Notes under the pieces: generated by a model
What the model saw: the letters and a program-made list of their open reading frames with translations, nothing else
Database searches by the model: none
What the model was told of the DNA's origin: nothing
Translations under genes and position numbers: made by a program
In this document: piece by piece, positions 28,318 to 37,452 of the stretch
How positions within the stretch are numbered: position 1 is the first letter of the stretch
How the letters are laid out: each line of letters opens with the position of its first letter
Assembly (NCBI RefSeq): GCF_014642835.1
Contig: NZ_BMJA01000002.1
Coordinates: 806,867 to 870,866 of the forward strand
Direction: 5' to 3'
From: Dyella nitratireducens
GTDB taxonomy: Bacteria; Pseudomonadota; Gammaproteobacteria; Xanthomonadales; Rhodanobacteraceae
DNA length: 64,000 bases

Positions 28318-29922
28318 ATGGTGAACGCGTCCCGTCGCAACATTTTCAAGATGGCGCTAACCAGCGCCGCCGCGGCGCCCTTCATGGCGAAGGCGGCCAC
28401 CGCGTCATGCGCACCATACAAACCAAAATGGGCTCACGGCCTGGAAAACCAGCGTAAAGCCGACCTCGGCAACGGCACTTATCTCAACCCTATCGTCGCC
28501 GGTGATCATCCCGATCCCACCATCCTCAAGGATGGCAGCGACTACTACATGACATTCACGTCGTTCTGCTACTACCCGGGCATCGTGATCTGGCATTCCA
28601 CCGACCTGGTGAACTGGGCGCCGATCACCGCCGCGCTCACCAAGCCGCTCGGCACCATCTTTGCGGTCGACCTGTGCAAGCACAACGGCCGCTATTTCAT
28701 CTACATCCCCGCGGATACAGGCAAAGGCTGGTCGATCCATGTGATCTGGGCGGACGACATCAAAGGCCCGTGGAGCGATCCCATCGATATGAGCATCGTG
28801 GGCTGCATCGATCCGGGGCATGTGGTGGGCGAGGATGGCAAGCGCTATCTGTTCGTCAACGGTATTCGCATGGTGCGCCTCACGGACGATGGTCTTGCTG
28901 CGGATGGCCCGCTGGAGCACGCCTACAGCCCGTGGCGCTATCCGGAAGACTGGGTGGTGGAGGATTTCGCGCCTGAAGGGCCGAAGCTTTTGCGTCACGG
29001 CGAGTGGTTCTATCTGATCACCGCCGTAGGTGGCACGGCCGGGCCACCGACCAGCCATATGGTGATCGCTGCACGTTCCAGATCCATCCACGGTCCCTGG
29101 GAGCATTGCCCGCACAATCCGTTGGTTCGCACCAACAGCGCCGACGAACCGTGGTGGTCGCGCGGTCACGCTTCGTTGGTGGAAGGTCCTGCGGGCGACT
29201 GGTGGATGGTTTATCACGGCTACGAAAATGGTTTCCGAACGCTGGGTCGACAGACCTTGCTGGAACCGATGGCATGGACGACTGATGGTTGGTTCAAGGC
29301 GATGGGCGGGGATCTCTCCAGGCCGCTGCCTGCGCCCAGAGGCGGCAAGGCAAGCCCTTCCGGTGCAGCATTATCAGATGACTTCACCACGAACCGATTG
29401 GGGGTGCAGTGGACGTTCTACAACCCGAAGCCGGAAGACATGCAGCGCGTCAGTTACGAGGCGAACGGTCTGCGTATCGCCGGCAAGGGCCAATCGCTAG
29501 CGGATACGTCACCGTTGACGTGCCTGGTCGGCGACCGTGCCTACGTCGCCGAAGTAACGCTCGATCTTATCGGAGATGCCGAAGGTGGCCTGCTGCTTTT
29601 TTATAACCCAAAGGCGTTCGTCGGTATCGGATTCACACCAGAGCAGTTAAAAACCTTCGAGTACGCCTCGGAGTTGAGTTGGGCACGAAAGCCCATGCGT
29701 ACATCCAGCGTGCGCATCCGGCTTACCAACGACAACAACGTGGTGACTTTCCATTATTCGCACGACGATGGTCGAAGCTGGACGCTGCTCGACCTGCGCA
29801 TGGAAGTGTCCGGCTTGAATCACAACGTGTTCGGTGAGTTTCTCAGTCTCAAGCTAGGTATCTACAGCGCGAACAGCGGCAGTGTACGAGTCCGGGATTT
29901 CAGGTATCGCGCCATTGCCTGA
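28318..29922 (+). CDS. GH43 glycosidase, Tat-exported
   Basis: The 534-residue protein begins with a twin-arginine signal (SRRNIFKMALTSAAAAPFMA). The GH43 five-bladed propeller has the base D66 in DHPDPTIL, the pKa-modulating D165 in GCIDPGHV and the general acid E220 in APEGPKLL. The C-terminal domain (about 350-534) is a beta-sandwich like those that close the site in GH43 beta-xylosidases. Likely substrates are xylo- or arabino-oligosaccharides. Tat export suggests folding or metal binding in the cytoplasm, which is inference. The ATG at 28318 fits both the signal and the AAGGGGAG upstream. Confidence 0.9.
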   Translation: MVNASRRNIFKMALTSAAAAPFMAKAATASCAPYKPKWAHGLENQRKADLGNGTYLNPIVAGDHPDPTILKDGSDYYMTFTSFCYYPGIVIWHSTDLVNWAPITAALTKPLGTIFAVDLCKHNGRYFIYIPADTGKGWSIHVIWADDIKGPWSDPIDMSIVGCIDPGHVVGEDGKRYLFVNGIRMVRLTDDGLAADGPLEHAYSPWRYPEDWVVEDFAPEGPKLLRHGEWFYLITAVGGTAGPPTSHMVIAARSRSIHGPWEHCPHNPLVRTNSADEPWWSRGHASLVEGPAGDWWMVYHGYENGFRTLGRQTLLEPMAWTTDGWFKAMGGDLSRPLPAPRGGKASPSGAALSDDFTTNRLGVQWTFYNPKPEDMQRVSYEANGLRIAGKGQSLADTSPLTCLVGDRAYVAEVTLDLIGDAEGGLLLFYNPKAFVGIGFTPEQLKTFEYASELSWARKPMRTSSVRIRLTNDNNVVTFHYSHDDGRSWTLLDLRMEVSGLNHNVFGEFLSLKLGIYSANSGSVRVRDFRYRAIA

Positions 29923-29941
29923 GCACATGGCCCATTAATAC

Positions 29942-30114
29942 AGTTTGTTGGATCACTCGAGCCCTCCCGGCTCGAGCCTGCAAGCTTTAGCCTTTTGCGC
30001 ATCGTTCGCGGCCCCAGACCGTGAACGTACGAGTGCAGGCAGCGACATACCAACCCCTGGTGACGCTGGTTGGACGGCGCCGGCATGGACGCGAGTTCAT
30101 GCCGGCGTTTTTTT
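29942..30114 (+). ncRNA. Candidate structured RNA ending in a terminator
   Basis: This 173-base segment folds on paper into a run of perfect stems. CTCGAGCC/GGCTCGAG (29956-29976) is first. An enclosing CCTGCA/TGCAGG (29977-29982 with 30034-30039) surrounds CGTTCGCGG/CCGTGAACG (30003-30027, one G-T pair). Next comes CCAACC/GGTTGG (about 30050-30075), then the terminator hairpin. No reading frame is convincing. It lies 19 bases after the GH43 stop, so it may be a 3' UTR or a separate sRNA. A poorly spaced TTGCCT/TAATAC pair (29915, 29936) is the only promoter-like signal. No known RNA family was recognised. Confidence 0.45.
30078..30114 (+). terminator. Rho-independent terminator
   Basis: A perfect 10-bp stem, CGCCGGCATG with CATGCCGGCG, is followed directly by seven T residues. 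It ends the GH43 transcript and/or the candidate RNA upstream. Confidence 0.92.
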
Positions 30115-30132
30115 ATGTGTGTTGAATTTAAA

Positions 30133-30159
30133 GACAGATTCTGTCCCAAAACGACAGAA
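30133..30159. promoter_or_regulatory. Overlapping GACAGA/TCTGTC palindromes
   Basis: GACAGATTCTGTC (30133-30145) and TTCTGTC-N7-GACAGAA (30139-30159) overlap, giving three half-sites about 350 bases upstream of GH12. They resemble the spaced palindrome before the TonB receptor. This is a candidate operator. Confidence 0.3.
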
Positions 30160-30169
30160 GCTTGGCGTT

Positions 30170-30245
30170 GTAGGTTGGGTTAGCGCAGCGTAACCCAACA
30201 ATGCCACGCGAAATGTTGGGTTACGCCGCGCTAACCCAACCTACG
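30170..30245. repeat. Type B palindromic repeat, complete
   Basis: Arms GTAGGTTGGGTTAGCGCAGC and the near-complement CGCGCTAACCCAACCTAC surround a short centre. It has the same outer ends (GTAGGTTGGG) as type A but a different inner core. Confidence 0.85.
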
Positions 30246-30291
30246 TGTTCGGATTTATTTCGTGACGCAACGTTCACGACATTTATCAAAA

Positions 30292-30344
30292 CAAAAATCG
30301 CTACTTACGAAATTGGATGTTCAAACGCATATCTGCGATTTTTG
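30292..30344. promoter_or_regulatory. A/T-rich inverted repeat upstream of GH12
   Basis: CAAAAATCGC (30292-30301) and its exact complement GCGATTTTTG (30335-30344) flank 33 bases. The stretch from 30247 to 30511 is otherwise non-coding and A/T-richer than its surroundings, as expected for a promoter. It could be an operator or part of the 5' leader. Confidence 0.35.
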
Positions 30345-30511
30345 ATTTGACGCCACACGCGCACACGATTATCGATAGCAATGGATCATGCAGCTACATC
30401 AGCCGCATGAAAGAGGGGAGTGACAATCCATGTACGTATAAGGGGTTCGACTCCCCGTAGTGTTTGCACGCCAAAAAAACATGGCTTGATTCATCACATC
30501 GGGAGAAAGAT

Positions 30512-31252
30512 ATGAAGAAGATGCTTGCTTCGTTGGTTGCTGGTGCATTGCTTAGCGCAGGCGTGGTCGGTGCTGCGCACGCGGGTGCTTACAATCTTTA
30601 TTCGCCGTATTTCGCGTGGGACAACAATTTCAACAACAGCAATATCGCGTGGAGCCCATCCAGTGGCCAATACCCGCAATGGACGGCTTCGTTCAATTTC
30701 TCCAGCTACAGTCTGTACGGCTATCCGGCCAGTATCCGCGGCTGGCATTACGGCTGGAATCCGACCGGCGATACGTTGTTCCCGAAGCAAATTTCCACTG
30801 CCAGCACGATTCCGGCGGCGTTCTCGTATGCATCTGGCGGCAGCAACATGGCCGGCGACTTTGCGTATGACATGTTCTTGCGCAACGACAACCAGAAATC
30901 CACACCGCAACTGGAAGTGATGATCTGGGCCGGCAACAACTCCTATCCGATCGGTTCGCCGATCGCCACCGGCGTGATCACCGAAAACGGCGTGACTTAC
31001 GACTTGTGGTACGGCGACAACTCGGCTGCGGGCTACTACGTCTACACCTTTCTGCCCCAGCGCAGCAGCGTGCCGGCCAGCTTGCCCACGAGCGGTAGCG
31101 CCAACATCGACATCATGCACTTCTTCAACACGCTCGTCGGCCGCGCCAGCTTCAGCAAGTCGATGTATCTGGATGTGGTAGAGGCCGGCTGCGAGATCAC
31201 ACGCGGCAACGGCTGGGTGAGCACCACCTGGTTCCAGGTGAATGCGCAGTAA
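30512..31252 (+). CDS. GH12 endoglucanase/xyloglucanase
   Basis: The 246-residue secreted protein has a signal peptide (MKKMLASLVAGALLSAG to AAHA). The mature part shows the GH12 jelly-roll motifs: PQLEVMIWAG with nucleophile E135, the PIG turn, and the C-terminal EAGCEITRG with acid/base E228 followed by the last strand STTWFQVN. GH12 enzymes cut beta-1,4-glucans, and some are strict xyloglucanases. With GH74, GH35 and GH3 in the same locus a xyloglucan role is reasonable but not provable here. GGGAGAAAG precedes the ATG. It is a single-gene unit with its own terminator. Confidence 0.85.
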   Translation: MKKMLASLVAGALLSAGVVGAAHAGAYNLYSPYFAWDNNFNNSNIAWSPSSGQYPQWTASFNFSSYSLYGYPASIRGWHYGWNPTGDTLFPKQISTASTIPAAFSYASGGSNMAGDFAYDMFLRNDNQKSTPQLEVMIWAGNNSYPIGSPIATGVITENGVTYDLWYGDNSAAGYYVYTFLPQRSSVPASLPTSGSANIDIMHFFNTLVGRASFSKSMYLDVVEAGCEITRGNGWVSTTWFQVNAQ

Positions 31253-31261
31253 TTGGCCTTT

Positions 31262-31297
31262 CAGCGCCCTCTACCGGAAGAAATGAGGGCGCTGTTT
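31262..31297 (+). terminator. Probable terminator after GH12
   Basis: CAGCGCCCT and AGGGCGCTG form a perfect 9-bp stem with a 15-base loop, followed by only three T residues. It starts 10 bases after the GH12 stop. Confidence 0.65.
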
Positions 31298-31316
31298 GCG
31301 GCGCATAGGAGCAGGC

Positions 31317-31361
31317 AAAAAAACGGCGCCGAAGATGGGGCGGATAGACATCTTCGGCGCC
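31317..31361 (-). terminator. Terminator of the pilus operon (minus strand)
   Basis: Read on the minus strand, a perfect 13-bp stem (GGCGCCGAAGATG with CATCTTCGGCGCC) is followed after one G-C step by seven U residues. It lies about 320 bases beyond the pilY1 stop. The space between (31362-31683) holds no convincing gene. Confidence 0.85.
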
Positions 31362-31557
31362 GCGAGTCGGACAACGGTTGCAAAGGGAGGAAAACTCAAC
31401 CGTTGTGCATGCCACATAACGTTACTGCATCGTCAGGCCGACCACTGGGAAGTCGCCCCTCACAGCATCGCGGGGATGCCCTTGCAGTGTCGCCAAACCT
31501 TTCCGGCGTGCCCATGGCGCAAAGGGTCAAATCCTTGTGCGAATGGGCCAATACTCA

Positions 31558-31683
31558 GAGCCTGTCTCATGTCTCCTCGCAGCCCGTCTGGCCTCTGACT
31601 GGCCGTCATGCGGCCGCGCCAGCTTGACCACCTGACGACTGCTCAGGAACGAAGCGAACCACGCTGGGACACTAAGCCGGCTC
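31558..31683. mobile_element. Decayed MITE-like remnant
   Basis: The left end GAGCCTGTCTCATGTCTCC and the complement of the right end GAGCCGGCTTAGTGTCCC are imperfect inverted repeats. Both resemble the terminal repeats of the 265-bp element at 49072. The internal GGAACGAAG is shared with that element. The right end abuts the pilY1 stop codon. The similarity is moderate. Confidence 0.4.
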
Positions 31684-34600
31684 TCAGTTGAGAATCTCCC
31701 GCCAATTCACACGCTTGACCTGGTTGGTGGTGCTTGAGCCATTGACGTTCGAGTCGATGTTCTTGCCCGTTGTGTCAGTACCGATCGCACCGATGCTGCC
31801 GTCAGGATTCTTTACCAACTGCACGCTGGTGAGCGCGGCGGCGTTGGTGTTGAGGTATTTCACCTGCGTCCCGCCGCTGAGCAGCACCGATACGCCCGCG
31901 TAGTTCACGGCATACAGCGCGCCTTGCAACGAGCAAGGATCGCTCGAAGGAATCACCGTGACCCAGGCGACCACGTTCAGACCGGTCGCTGTGCTGGGCG
32001 CCACCACGATGCGTTCGGTACCGCCATTGCTGCCGCCGGCCGTTCCAGTAAGGTCGTAATACCAGCCTGACGAGGTATCGCTGAGCGTTGCGCCGGTGAT
32101 CAGGCTGGTAATGGGCGTCAACACGCTGCGCGTCAGCGGCAAGCCGCTGGTGGATGGTGTGCTGCCACTACCGTCACGCAGGGCGTACATCGTCTGTTGC
32201 TGGGTGTCGGTCAGGTCGGTGATGTCGAGGAATTTACCGGTACCCACGAACACCCAGCGTAGGGTGCTGAGACCGTCGGAACTGATGCTTTCTTCCACGC
32301 GCGGCATCGTGGTGATGGGCTGCGCATTGCCGGAACCATCGGTGAGCGTGGCCAGCAGGGTAGGCGATGGATAGTTGCCAGTCGGGTTACCGGAAGAATC
32401 GACCGCCGCTTCGGTGAGATCGAAACGCCACACGTTACCCAGCAGGTCGCCCGCATAGATCTGATCCACGGTGCCATCCGTCACATCCTGGGTATACGCC
32501 GTGGCTTGCGCCAGCCCTGCAGGCTTGGCGGCACTGCCCACGCCGGTGTCGATCTTCTGCAGAATCGCGCCGGTCTGGATGTTGAGAATGTACAGAATGC
32601 CGTGGCCGGCGAGGCTGCCGCCGGTGTTGTTGTAACCGGAGGTCACCGCGACCACCCAGCCGTATTTGCGTGTCTTGATGATCAGCGGTGCGCCATAGCT
32701 GTAGCCCATGTCGGCATCGGTGAACTCCCACAACACATTGCTGGCCTGTGACTTTTCCACTTTCGTGCTGCTGGTGGTGTCGACGACGGCAGGCACGCTG
32801 GTGATGTCGAGCGCATAGATGCCCTTGCCGCCTTTGCCCAGGCCTCCCGCCAGGACCGTGTGCCAAGCCGACGTGGATGCAGTGGAAGTCGGATTGCTCG
32901 CGCCGTTGCTGGTATAGGTGAAGTCTGCATCGGCTACCTGCGGCGTGGCATCGACATAGAAGTGATGCGCAAAGTTATTGCTCGATACACCATTGAGATT
33001 GCCCAACGCGGGCAGGCCATCCACCAGCGGCGTGTTGTTGGGCCCGTTGAACAACATGCTGGGAATGTAGGCAAACAATTCGCTGCCACCACCGGTTACG
33101 GCGTTGGAGCTGGTGGCGCCCTGGAAATCTGCTTCGAACGCATGCAGCATGCCGTCGTTCGCACCCACGTAGACCACCGGCATGCGGCTGGCAACGTTGG
33201 ACGTGAAGGTGGTGTAGCCAGGATTGTGCGATTCCGTATAAGAAGTTGACAGCGCACCCTGCACCAGCACGGCTGCCGAATTGACGATGTCGCCGAGGAT
33301 ATGCGCACGTGCTCGGAACTCCGTGCCTTCATTGCTCTTGTCGCCGCGCAGATAACTGACGAAATCCGAGCCGGCACTGGTGGCATCCACTGCCGACTGC
33401 TCGGAGGACGACAAATTGGTGTAGCGGAACGGAACACCCTTGCTGCCGTTCCACGTGATGATGCGCCGACCGGTGTTCCAGCCCACGATGTTGGTGGACG
33501 AGGAACTGGACGTAGCCTGGGTGAGCGTGTCCAACTGCAACTGCGCGTGCCAAGGCGATGTACCGCTGACGGCACTGATGGTGCCGTCGCTGGCCGTAGT
33601 GGCCACCATGCCGGTGACGTCGCCCGTCCATGTAACAGGCGTGTATTGCGTGGTGTAAGCCGGAAAACCCGCTGCTGGTGCGTAGTAAGGCGCAGTGTTT
33701 GCCGTGACGCTGGTCAGCGCGCGGCTGGTGTTGATCGTCAGGCCCGAGCCGGTTTGCGAGGACGTGGATGCAATGTTGTTGAAGATCTGCTGCAGGCCGC
33801 TCTGGATCAGGCCGGCCTGGTTGCCCGGAAAATAATTGTCCGGACGCAGATTCTTGGCCGCTGCCGTGGTGTTGTTGGTATGCCAGGTCAGGATGTTGGC
33901 CGGCACACCATTACCGTTGACGTCGTTGAAGCCGCCATATTTCGCGGCCAGCCAGTACATGTTCGGGCCGGCGCCCTTGCTCAGATTGCTCGGGTTGTAA
34001 GTCGGGTGACTGGCGCTGCCGTCGTAAGTGCCGGGTTCAAGCACGTCGACGACATAGGTAGTGACCTTCTGGTTGCCGGCGACGTCAGCGCGAATGTCAT
34101 TGATGTGCGCGTAGTAGGCCAGACCGGCCATGTTGTAGGTCGCGTATTCGGGGCTGCCGATTTCATAGGCCCCACCCAGTGACGCCACGCCCAGGTATTG
34201 CGCCATCGTCTGCGAAGCGGCGGTGGTGCCCTGTGCTTCGATGAGCGGTAGATTGCCGAGCTTGGTGACGTAGTTGGAAGCGTCCAGCGCAGTGCCGACC
34301 GTGCCACCTGCTGTCAGCGGCGTGAGGCCAGTGCCCGGCCCCGAACTGGGCACCGCTGAGTCCAGCCAGGTATGCGCGTCGCCGATGGTGACGATGGCGT
34401 TGTTCTGGCAGGTGTACTGAATCGGGTCGTTGACCGTGGGATTATTCGATGACTTGGCCGGCGTGCCCGTGAACACCGGGAAAGTGGGGTCGGTGCTGTT
34501 GCTCTGCGAAAGGCCATTGGTGTAGCTCGAATCGAGCGGCACCTGCATGTAGTAGGCGAGTGTCGACCAGTACAGGTCGCCGACGGTGTCGTATTGCTCG

Positions 34601-35694
34601 TAGTTGCCGTTGTAGCCGAATTTGTTGAGGTAGTTGATGGCGCCGCTGTCGGTGAAGGCGATATTGCCTGGCGCGGTGGCGTAGGTCTTATCGGCAGCAT
34701 CGGGGTTCTGATAGAAGATACCGCTGCTTGGATCCCATTCTGCATATTTGTTGCTGGTGCGGGCACCGTAGCCGTTGTACGCCGTGGGGCCGTTGTCGTG
34801 CAGCAAGGCGCGCACCACGCCGTTGGGGCTCGCATTGCCGAACAGAAACCCGTAGCCGGCGGCACCGACGCGGATCTTGGTGAAATTCTGCTGGATCAAG
34901 CCGTCGGGCTTATTGTAGACGCCTGCGCCGATGTAATCGGTGGTGTTATGCGCCGAATTGCAATTGCTCTCCAGCATGCCAGCGACGCACACCTGCACCT
35001 GTGCGTTGTAGGTGGTGGCGACATTGTTGACGTTGCCGGTGACGCCTGAGTTGCTGAACGCGCTGTTGTTCGAAATGACGAAGGTTGAGCCTTGTGCATA
35101 CGAGCGCAGATACACCGTGGAAAGCGATGAATAGTTGCTATCGCCGATCACAGTGGAGGGCGAAACGTTCGCGGTCGAACCATTCACGGACGCACCGATC
35201 GTCTTGTCCGGAAAATTCTTCAGAGTACTTTGCGCTGCGTTCAAGTTGGAACGTTTAAGCACCGTCGTCGTCGCGTTGTCGACGGAGCGATTGCCGCCAG
35301 TGAGAGCTTGGCGGAACTCATCCAGCGACGTCATCAGCGCCCAGTTGAGCATGTTGCCGCTCCAATGGCCGCTGCAGACGGGACCTGTGCTGTTCACCGG
35401 TACGAAATAGCCTGCGCCGGTGTTGTTGTTGTAGTCATAACACTTGGCCGAATCGAAATAGCCAAGGTAGGTAGTGCTGGCCGAATAGCCACTGCTATCC
35501 GTATACGCGCCCACCGTGCCGGTGGGGTATTCCACCGATAGCGACAACATCAGGTTGGCCGGCACGTTGGAGGTGCTATACACCGGCGTATCGGCGAGCG
35601 TGGTGGCGGCAGACACGCCTGCACTCAGGGTCAGTGCCGTGATGCATGCCAGCAACCTGCAATGGAGACGAGCGTAGCGAAGGGACTTGAGCAT
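31684..35694 (-). CDS. pilY1: PilY1, type IV pilus tip adhesin/assembly factor
   Basis: The 1336-residue exported protein has a signal peptide ending at GVSAA and then NVPANLMLSLSVEYP, typical of PilY1. The C-terminal PilY1 beta-propeller begins near VVYVGANDGMLHAFEAD (about residue 838). A calcium-loop-like segment, DVTDGTVDQIYAGDLLGNVW, lies near residue 1070. PilY1 primes pilus assembly with the minor pilins, sits at the tip and often binds surfaces. The variable middle part shows no domain I can name. It is the last gene of the pilE-fimT-pilV-pilW-pilX-pilY1 operon, 51 bases after pilX. Confidence 0.93.
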   Translation of the reverse strand: MLKSLRYARLHCRLLACITALTLSAGVSAATTLADTPVYSTSNVPANLMLSLSVEYPTGTVGAYTDSSGYSASTTYLGYFDSAKCYDYNNNTGAGYFVPVNSTGPVCSGHWSGNMLNWALMTSLDEFRQALTGGNRSVDNATTTVLKRSNLNAAQSTLKNFPDKTIGASVNGSTANVSPSTVIGDSNYSSLSTVYLRSYAQGSTFVISNNSAFSNSGVTGNVNNVATTYNAQVQVCVAGMLESNCNSAHNTTDYIGAGVYNKPDGLIQQNFTKIRVGAAGYGFLFGNASPNGVVRALLHDNGPTAYNGYGARTSNKYAEWDPSSGIFYQNPDAADKTYATAPGNIAFTDSGAINYLNKFGYNGNYEQYDTVGDLYWSTLAYYMQVPLDSSYTNGLSQSNSTDPTFPVFTGTPAKSSNNPTVNDPIQYTCQNNAIVTIGDAHTWLDSAVPSSGPGTGLTPLTAGGTVGTALDASNYVTKLGNLPLIEAQGTTAASQTMAQYLGVASLGGAYEIGSPEYATYNMAGLAYYAHINDIRADVAGNQKVTTYVVDVLEPGTYDGSASHPTYNPSNLSKGAGPNMYWLAAKYGGFNDVNGNGVPANILTWHTNNTTAAAKNLRPDNYFPGNQAGLIQSGLQQIFNNIASTSSQTGSGLTINTSRALTSVTANTAPYYAPAAGFPAYTTQYTPVTWTGDVTGMVATTASDGTISAVSGTSPWHAQLQLDTLTQATSSSSSTNIVGWNTGRRIITWNGSKGVPFRYTNLSSSEQSAVDATSAGSDFVSYLRGDKSNEGTEFRARAHILGDIVNSAAVLVQGALSTSYTESHNPGYTTFTSNVASRMPVVYVGANDGMLHAFEADFQGATSSNAVTGGGSELFAYIPSMLFNGPNNTPLVDGLPALGNLNGVSSNNFAHHFYVDATPQVADADFTYTSNGASNPTSTASTSAWHTVLAGGLGKGGKGIYALDITSVPAVVDTTSSTKVEKSQASNVLWEFTDADMGYSYGAPLIIKTRKYGWVVAVTSGYNNTGGSLAGHGILYILNIQTGAILQKIDTGVGSAAKPAGLAQATAYTQDVTDGTVDQIYAGDLLGNVWRFDLTEAAVDSSGNPTGNYPSPTLLATLTDGSGNAQPITTMPRVEESISSDGLSTLRWVFVGTGKFLDITDLTDTQQQTMYALRDGSGSTPSTSGLPLTRSVLTPITSLITGATLSDTSSGWYYDLTGTAGGSNGGTERIVVAPSTATGLNVVAWVTVIPSSDPCSLQGALYAVNYAGVSVLLSGGTQVKYLNTNAAALTSVQLVKNPDGSIGAIGTDTTGKNIDSNVNGSSTTNQVKRVNWREILN

Positions 35695-35745
35695 GGCCGT
35701 TTTCGAGTTGAAGGTTGAGCAGTAGGCGGGCTGCGTTGGCGACGC

Positions 35746-36312
35746 CTAGCGCAGGATGGTTTGCACGTATGCGGTGGTGCCTTTGGGGCCGTCCACGCGC
35801 ACTGTCAGGCGGAATGCCGCATTGGGGGAGGTATTGAAGGTGTTGCCATCCGAGCTCTGGTTGGACATGCTGCCGCTGGTGACCGTCGCTCCCGGCACGA
35901 TGCAGGTGGAGGCGCTGGCAACACCAGCACTGGGGCAAAGCCGCTCCACCACATAAGAGATGGTGTTGCCGTTTGTGCTCGACACCGAGGCGTAGCCCGA
36001 CGTCTTGTTCACCAGGATGTCCGGTATGTCGCCTGCAGAGCGCGTCGTAGCCGGTTGCGGTTCCGCGTAATAGCCAAGACTGGCGTTGTCATTGTTGCTG
36101 GTGGGTTGGCTGAACGTGATGTTCTGTTGCGCATTCACGTAGGCGCGCTCAGCTTCCTGTAACGCACTTTGACGGAAGGTAAGCGTGGTAGCGATGCTGT
36201 TGCTGGTATCCACCGAACGCATCAGCGCCATCGCTGCCAACAGCGATACGACCAGCACGATCACGGCCATCAGAGTGGAAATCATGCCTTGCTGCCGGAA
36301 GTGAGCATTCAT
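35746..36312 (-). CDS. pilX: Minor pilin PilX
   Basis: The 188-residue protein has a short N-terminus and one hydrophobic helix (QGMISTLMAVIVLVVSLLAA) followed by a PilX-type ectodomain with paired cysteines near the C-terminus. The prepilin site reads RQQG-MISTL, without the Glu+5 found in most pilins, as is usual for PilX homologues. It belongs to the tip-priming complex with PilV, PilW, FimT and PilY1. The ATG at 36312 lies 11 bases after the pilW stop. Confidence 0.85.
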   Translation of the reverse strand: MNAHFRQQGMISTLMAVIVLVVSLLAAMALMRSVDTSNSIATTLTFRQSALQEAERAYVNAQQNITFSQPTSNNDNASLGYYAEPQPATTRSAGDIPDILVNKTSGYASVSSTNGNTISYVVERLCPSAGVASASTCIVPGATVTSGSMSNQSSDGNTFNTSPNAAFRLTVRVDGPKGTTAYVQTILR

Positions 36313-36323
36313 ATCGCGTCGGC

Positions 36324-37445
36324 CTAGTAGAACTGGGAAACCATGGCGTTGCGCACCGGGATGGTGGTTTCGTACACCTGGTAGCGAAACTGCGTGCTCG
36401 TGGTAATCGTGTATCGCACAGACGAGTCCAGGTCCTTGAACAAGGTGAGCGACGTGTTGCCGGTATAATCGGTCGAGCGTTCCGGCAGACGGCTTTGCGC
36501 CACGATCGCCACGCGAATTGCCTTGATCTGTCCCATCGCCGTGGCTGCGGCGGACGTTCCCGCCGTAAGCGTGCCGATCGCCCAGCTGCCGGTCGGCTGC
36601 ACCCAGGTGAGGCTGCTCGAACTGCTGGTCTGGATGCCGTACAACGCTTTCATCATCACGATGCCATCGGCAATCGGCGTGACCGTAGCGGTCTGGTTGT
36701 TGACTTTCCGCTGCAGCAGATCCCACGACACCAGCGAGTTGGTGGACGCGTCGATGCCATACAACGTCAAGGCGGGCGAGGGACCGACGTCGAACACATT
36801 GGTGGCGGTTTGCAAGCCGGTGGTGGGGCTATTCGTCGTATCCAGCGCAAGAGTGGTGCTGGATACCTGCGTCGCCGTACCGCTGCTGCTGGCGGTGATG
36901 TGCGCCATGGCGCAGGTGCCATTGGACAGTGTGCCAACCAGGTAATCACCCGTAAGAATGCCTAGCGCGTTGCCTACGACCACGCTGCTGGCGGATGGCG
37001 TGCTGCTCACATTGATGTTGAACACTTGCAGCGCGGAATTGCCGCCAACTACACCGATCACGTCCGGTCCGGTGCTCCCACCGTAGGCGATGAGTACCGG
37101 CACCAGGCGCGTAGTGAGCGGCCAGCTTGACGACGTGAATGGCGAGGGCAGGGAAGCGGCCGGCAAGGTTTGTGTGCCGTTGGTGTAGGCCGTCACGGGA
37201 CAGCCCCATAAACCATGGTTGTAACCCTGCACAATGCTTGAGCCCGCCGTGCGCAGCTGGCGTTCCAACGCATACAGTGCATAGCTGCCGTTCTGCTGTG
37301 CGTCGTTACCGGTGGTGGTGCTGCGCTTCTTGCCCTCATACACGGCAAACGCCGCCATGATGGCCAGCATGCAGATCATGCTGACCACCATGCCCACCAG
37401 CAGCTCAATCAATGAGAAACCACGCGGGCGCGCCATGGATGGCAT
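36324..37445 (-). CDS. pilW: Minor pilin PilW
   Basis: The 373-residue prepilin has the processing motif RPRG-FSLIELLVG, the invariant Glu at +5, and then a hydrophobic helix. The large ectodomain is rich in Ser, Thr and Gly, as in other PilW proteins. It is part of the pilus tip priming complex. The start at 37445 is chosen because it leaves a 9-residue leader and follows an ACCTGAG near the pilV stop. An ATG nine bases further in would give a 6-residue leader, and an upstream ATG at 37481 would overlap pilV. Confidence 0.87.
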   Translation of the reverse strand: MPSMARPRGFSLIELLVGMVVSMICMLAIMAAFAVYEGKKRSTTTGNDAQQNGSYALYALERQLRTAGSSIVQGYNHGLWGCPVTAYTNGTQTLPAASLPSPFTSSSWPLTTRLVPVLIAYGGSTGPDVIGVVGGNSALQVFNINVSSTPSASSVVVGNALGILTGDYLVGTLSNGTCAMAHITASSSGTATQVSSTTLALDTTNSPTTGLQTATNVFDVGPSPALTLYGIDASTNSLVSWDLLQRKVNNQTATVTPIADGIVMMKALYGIQTSSSSSLTWVQPTGSWAIGTLTAGTSAAATAMGQIKAIRVAIVAQSRLPERSTDYTGNTSLTLFKDLDSSVRYTITTSTQFRYQVYETTIPVRNAMVSQFY

Positions 37446-37452
37446 GGTTTGC

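Noticed and set aside
29942-30114. Identity of the structured segment as 6S RNA or tmRNA
   Set aside because: The length is near that of 6S RNA, but the run of separate hairpins lacks the single long stem with a central bubble, and no tmRNA tag frame is seen.
30133-30159. LexA/SOS box
   Set aside because: The palindrome GACAGA/TCTGTC does not have the CTG-N10-CAG spacing of a gammaproteobacterial LexA site and no SOS gene follows.
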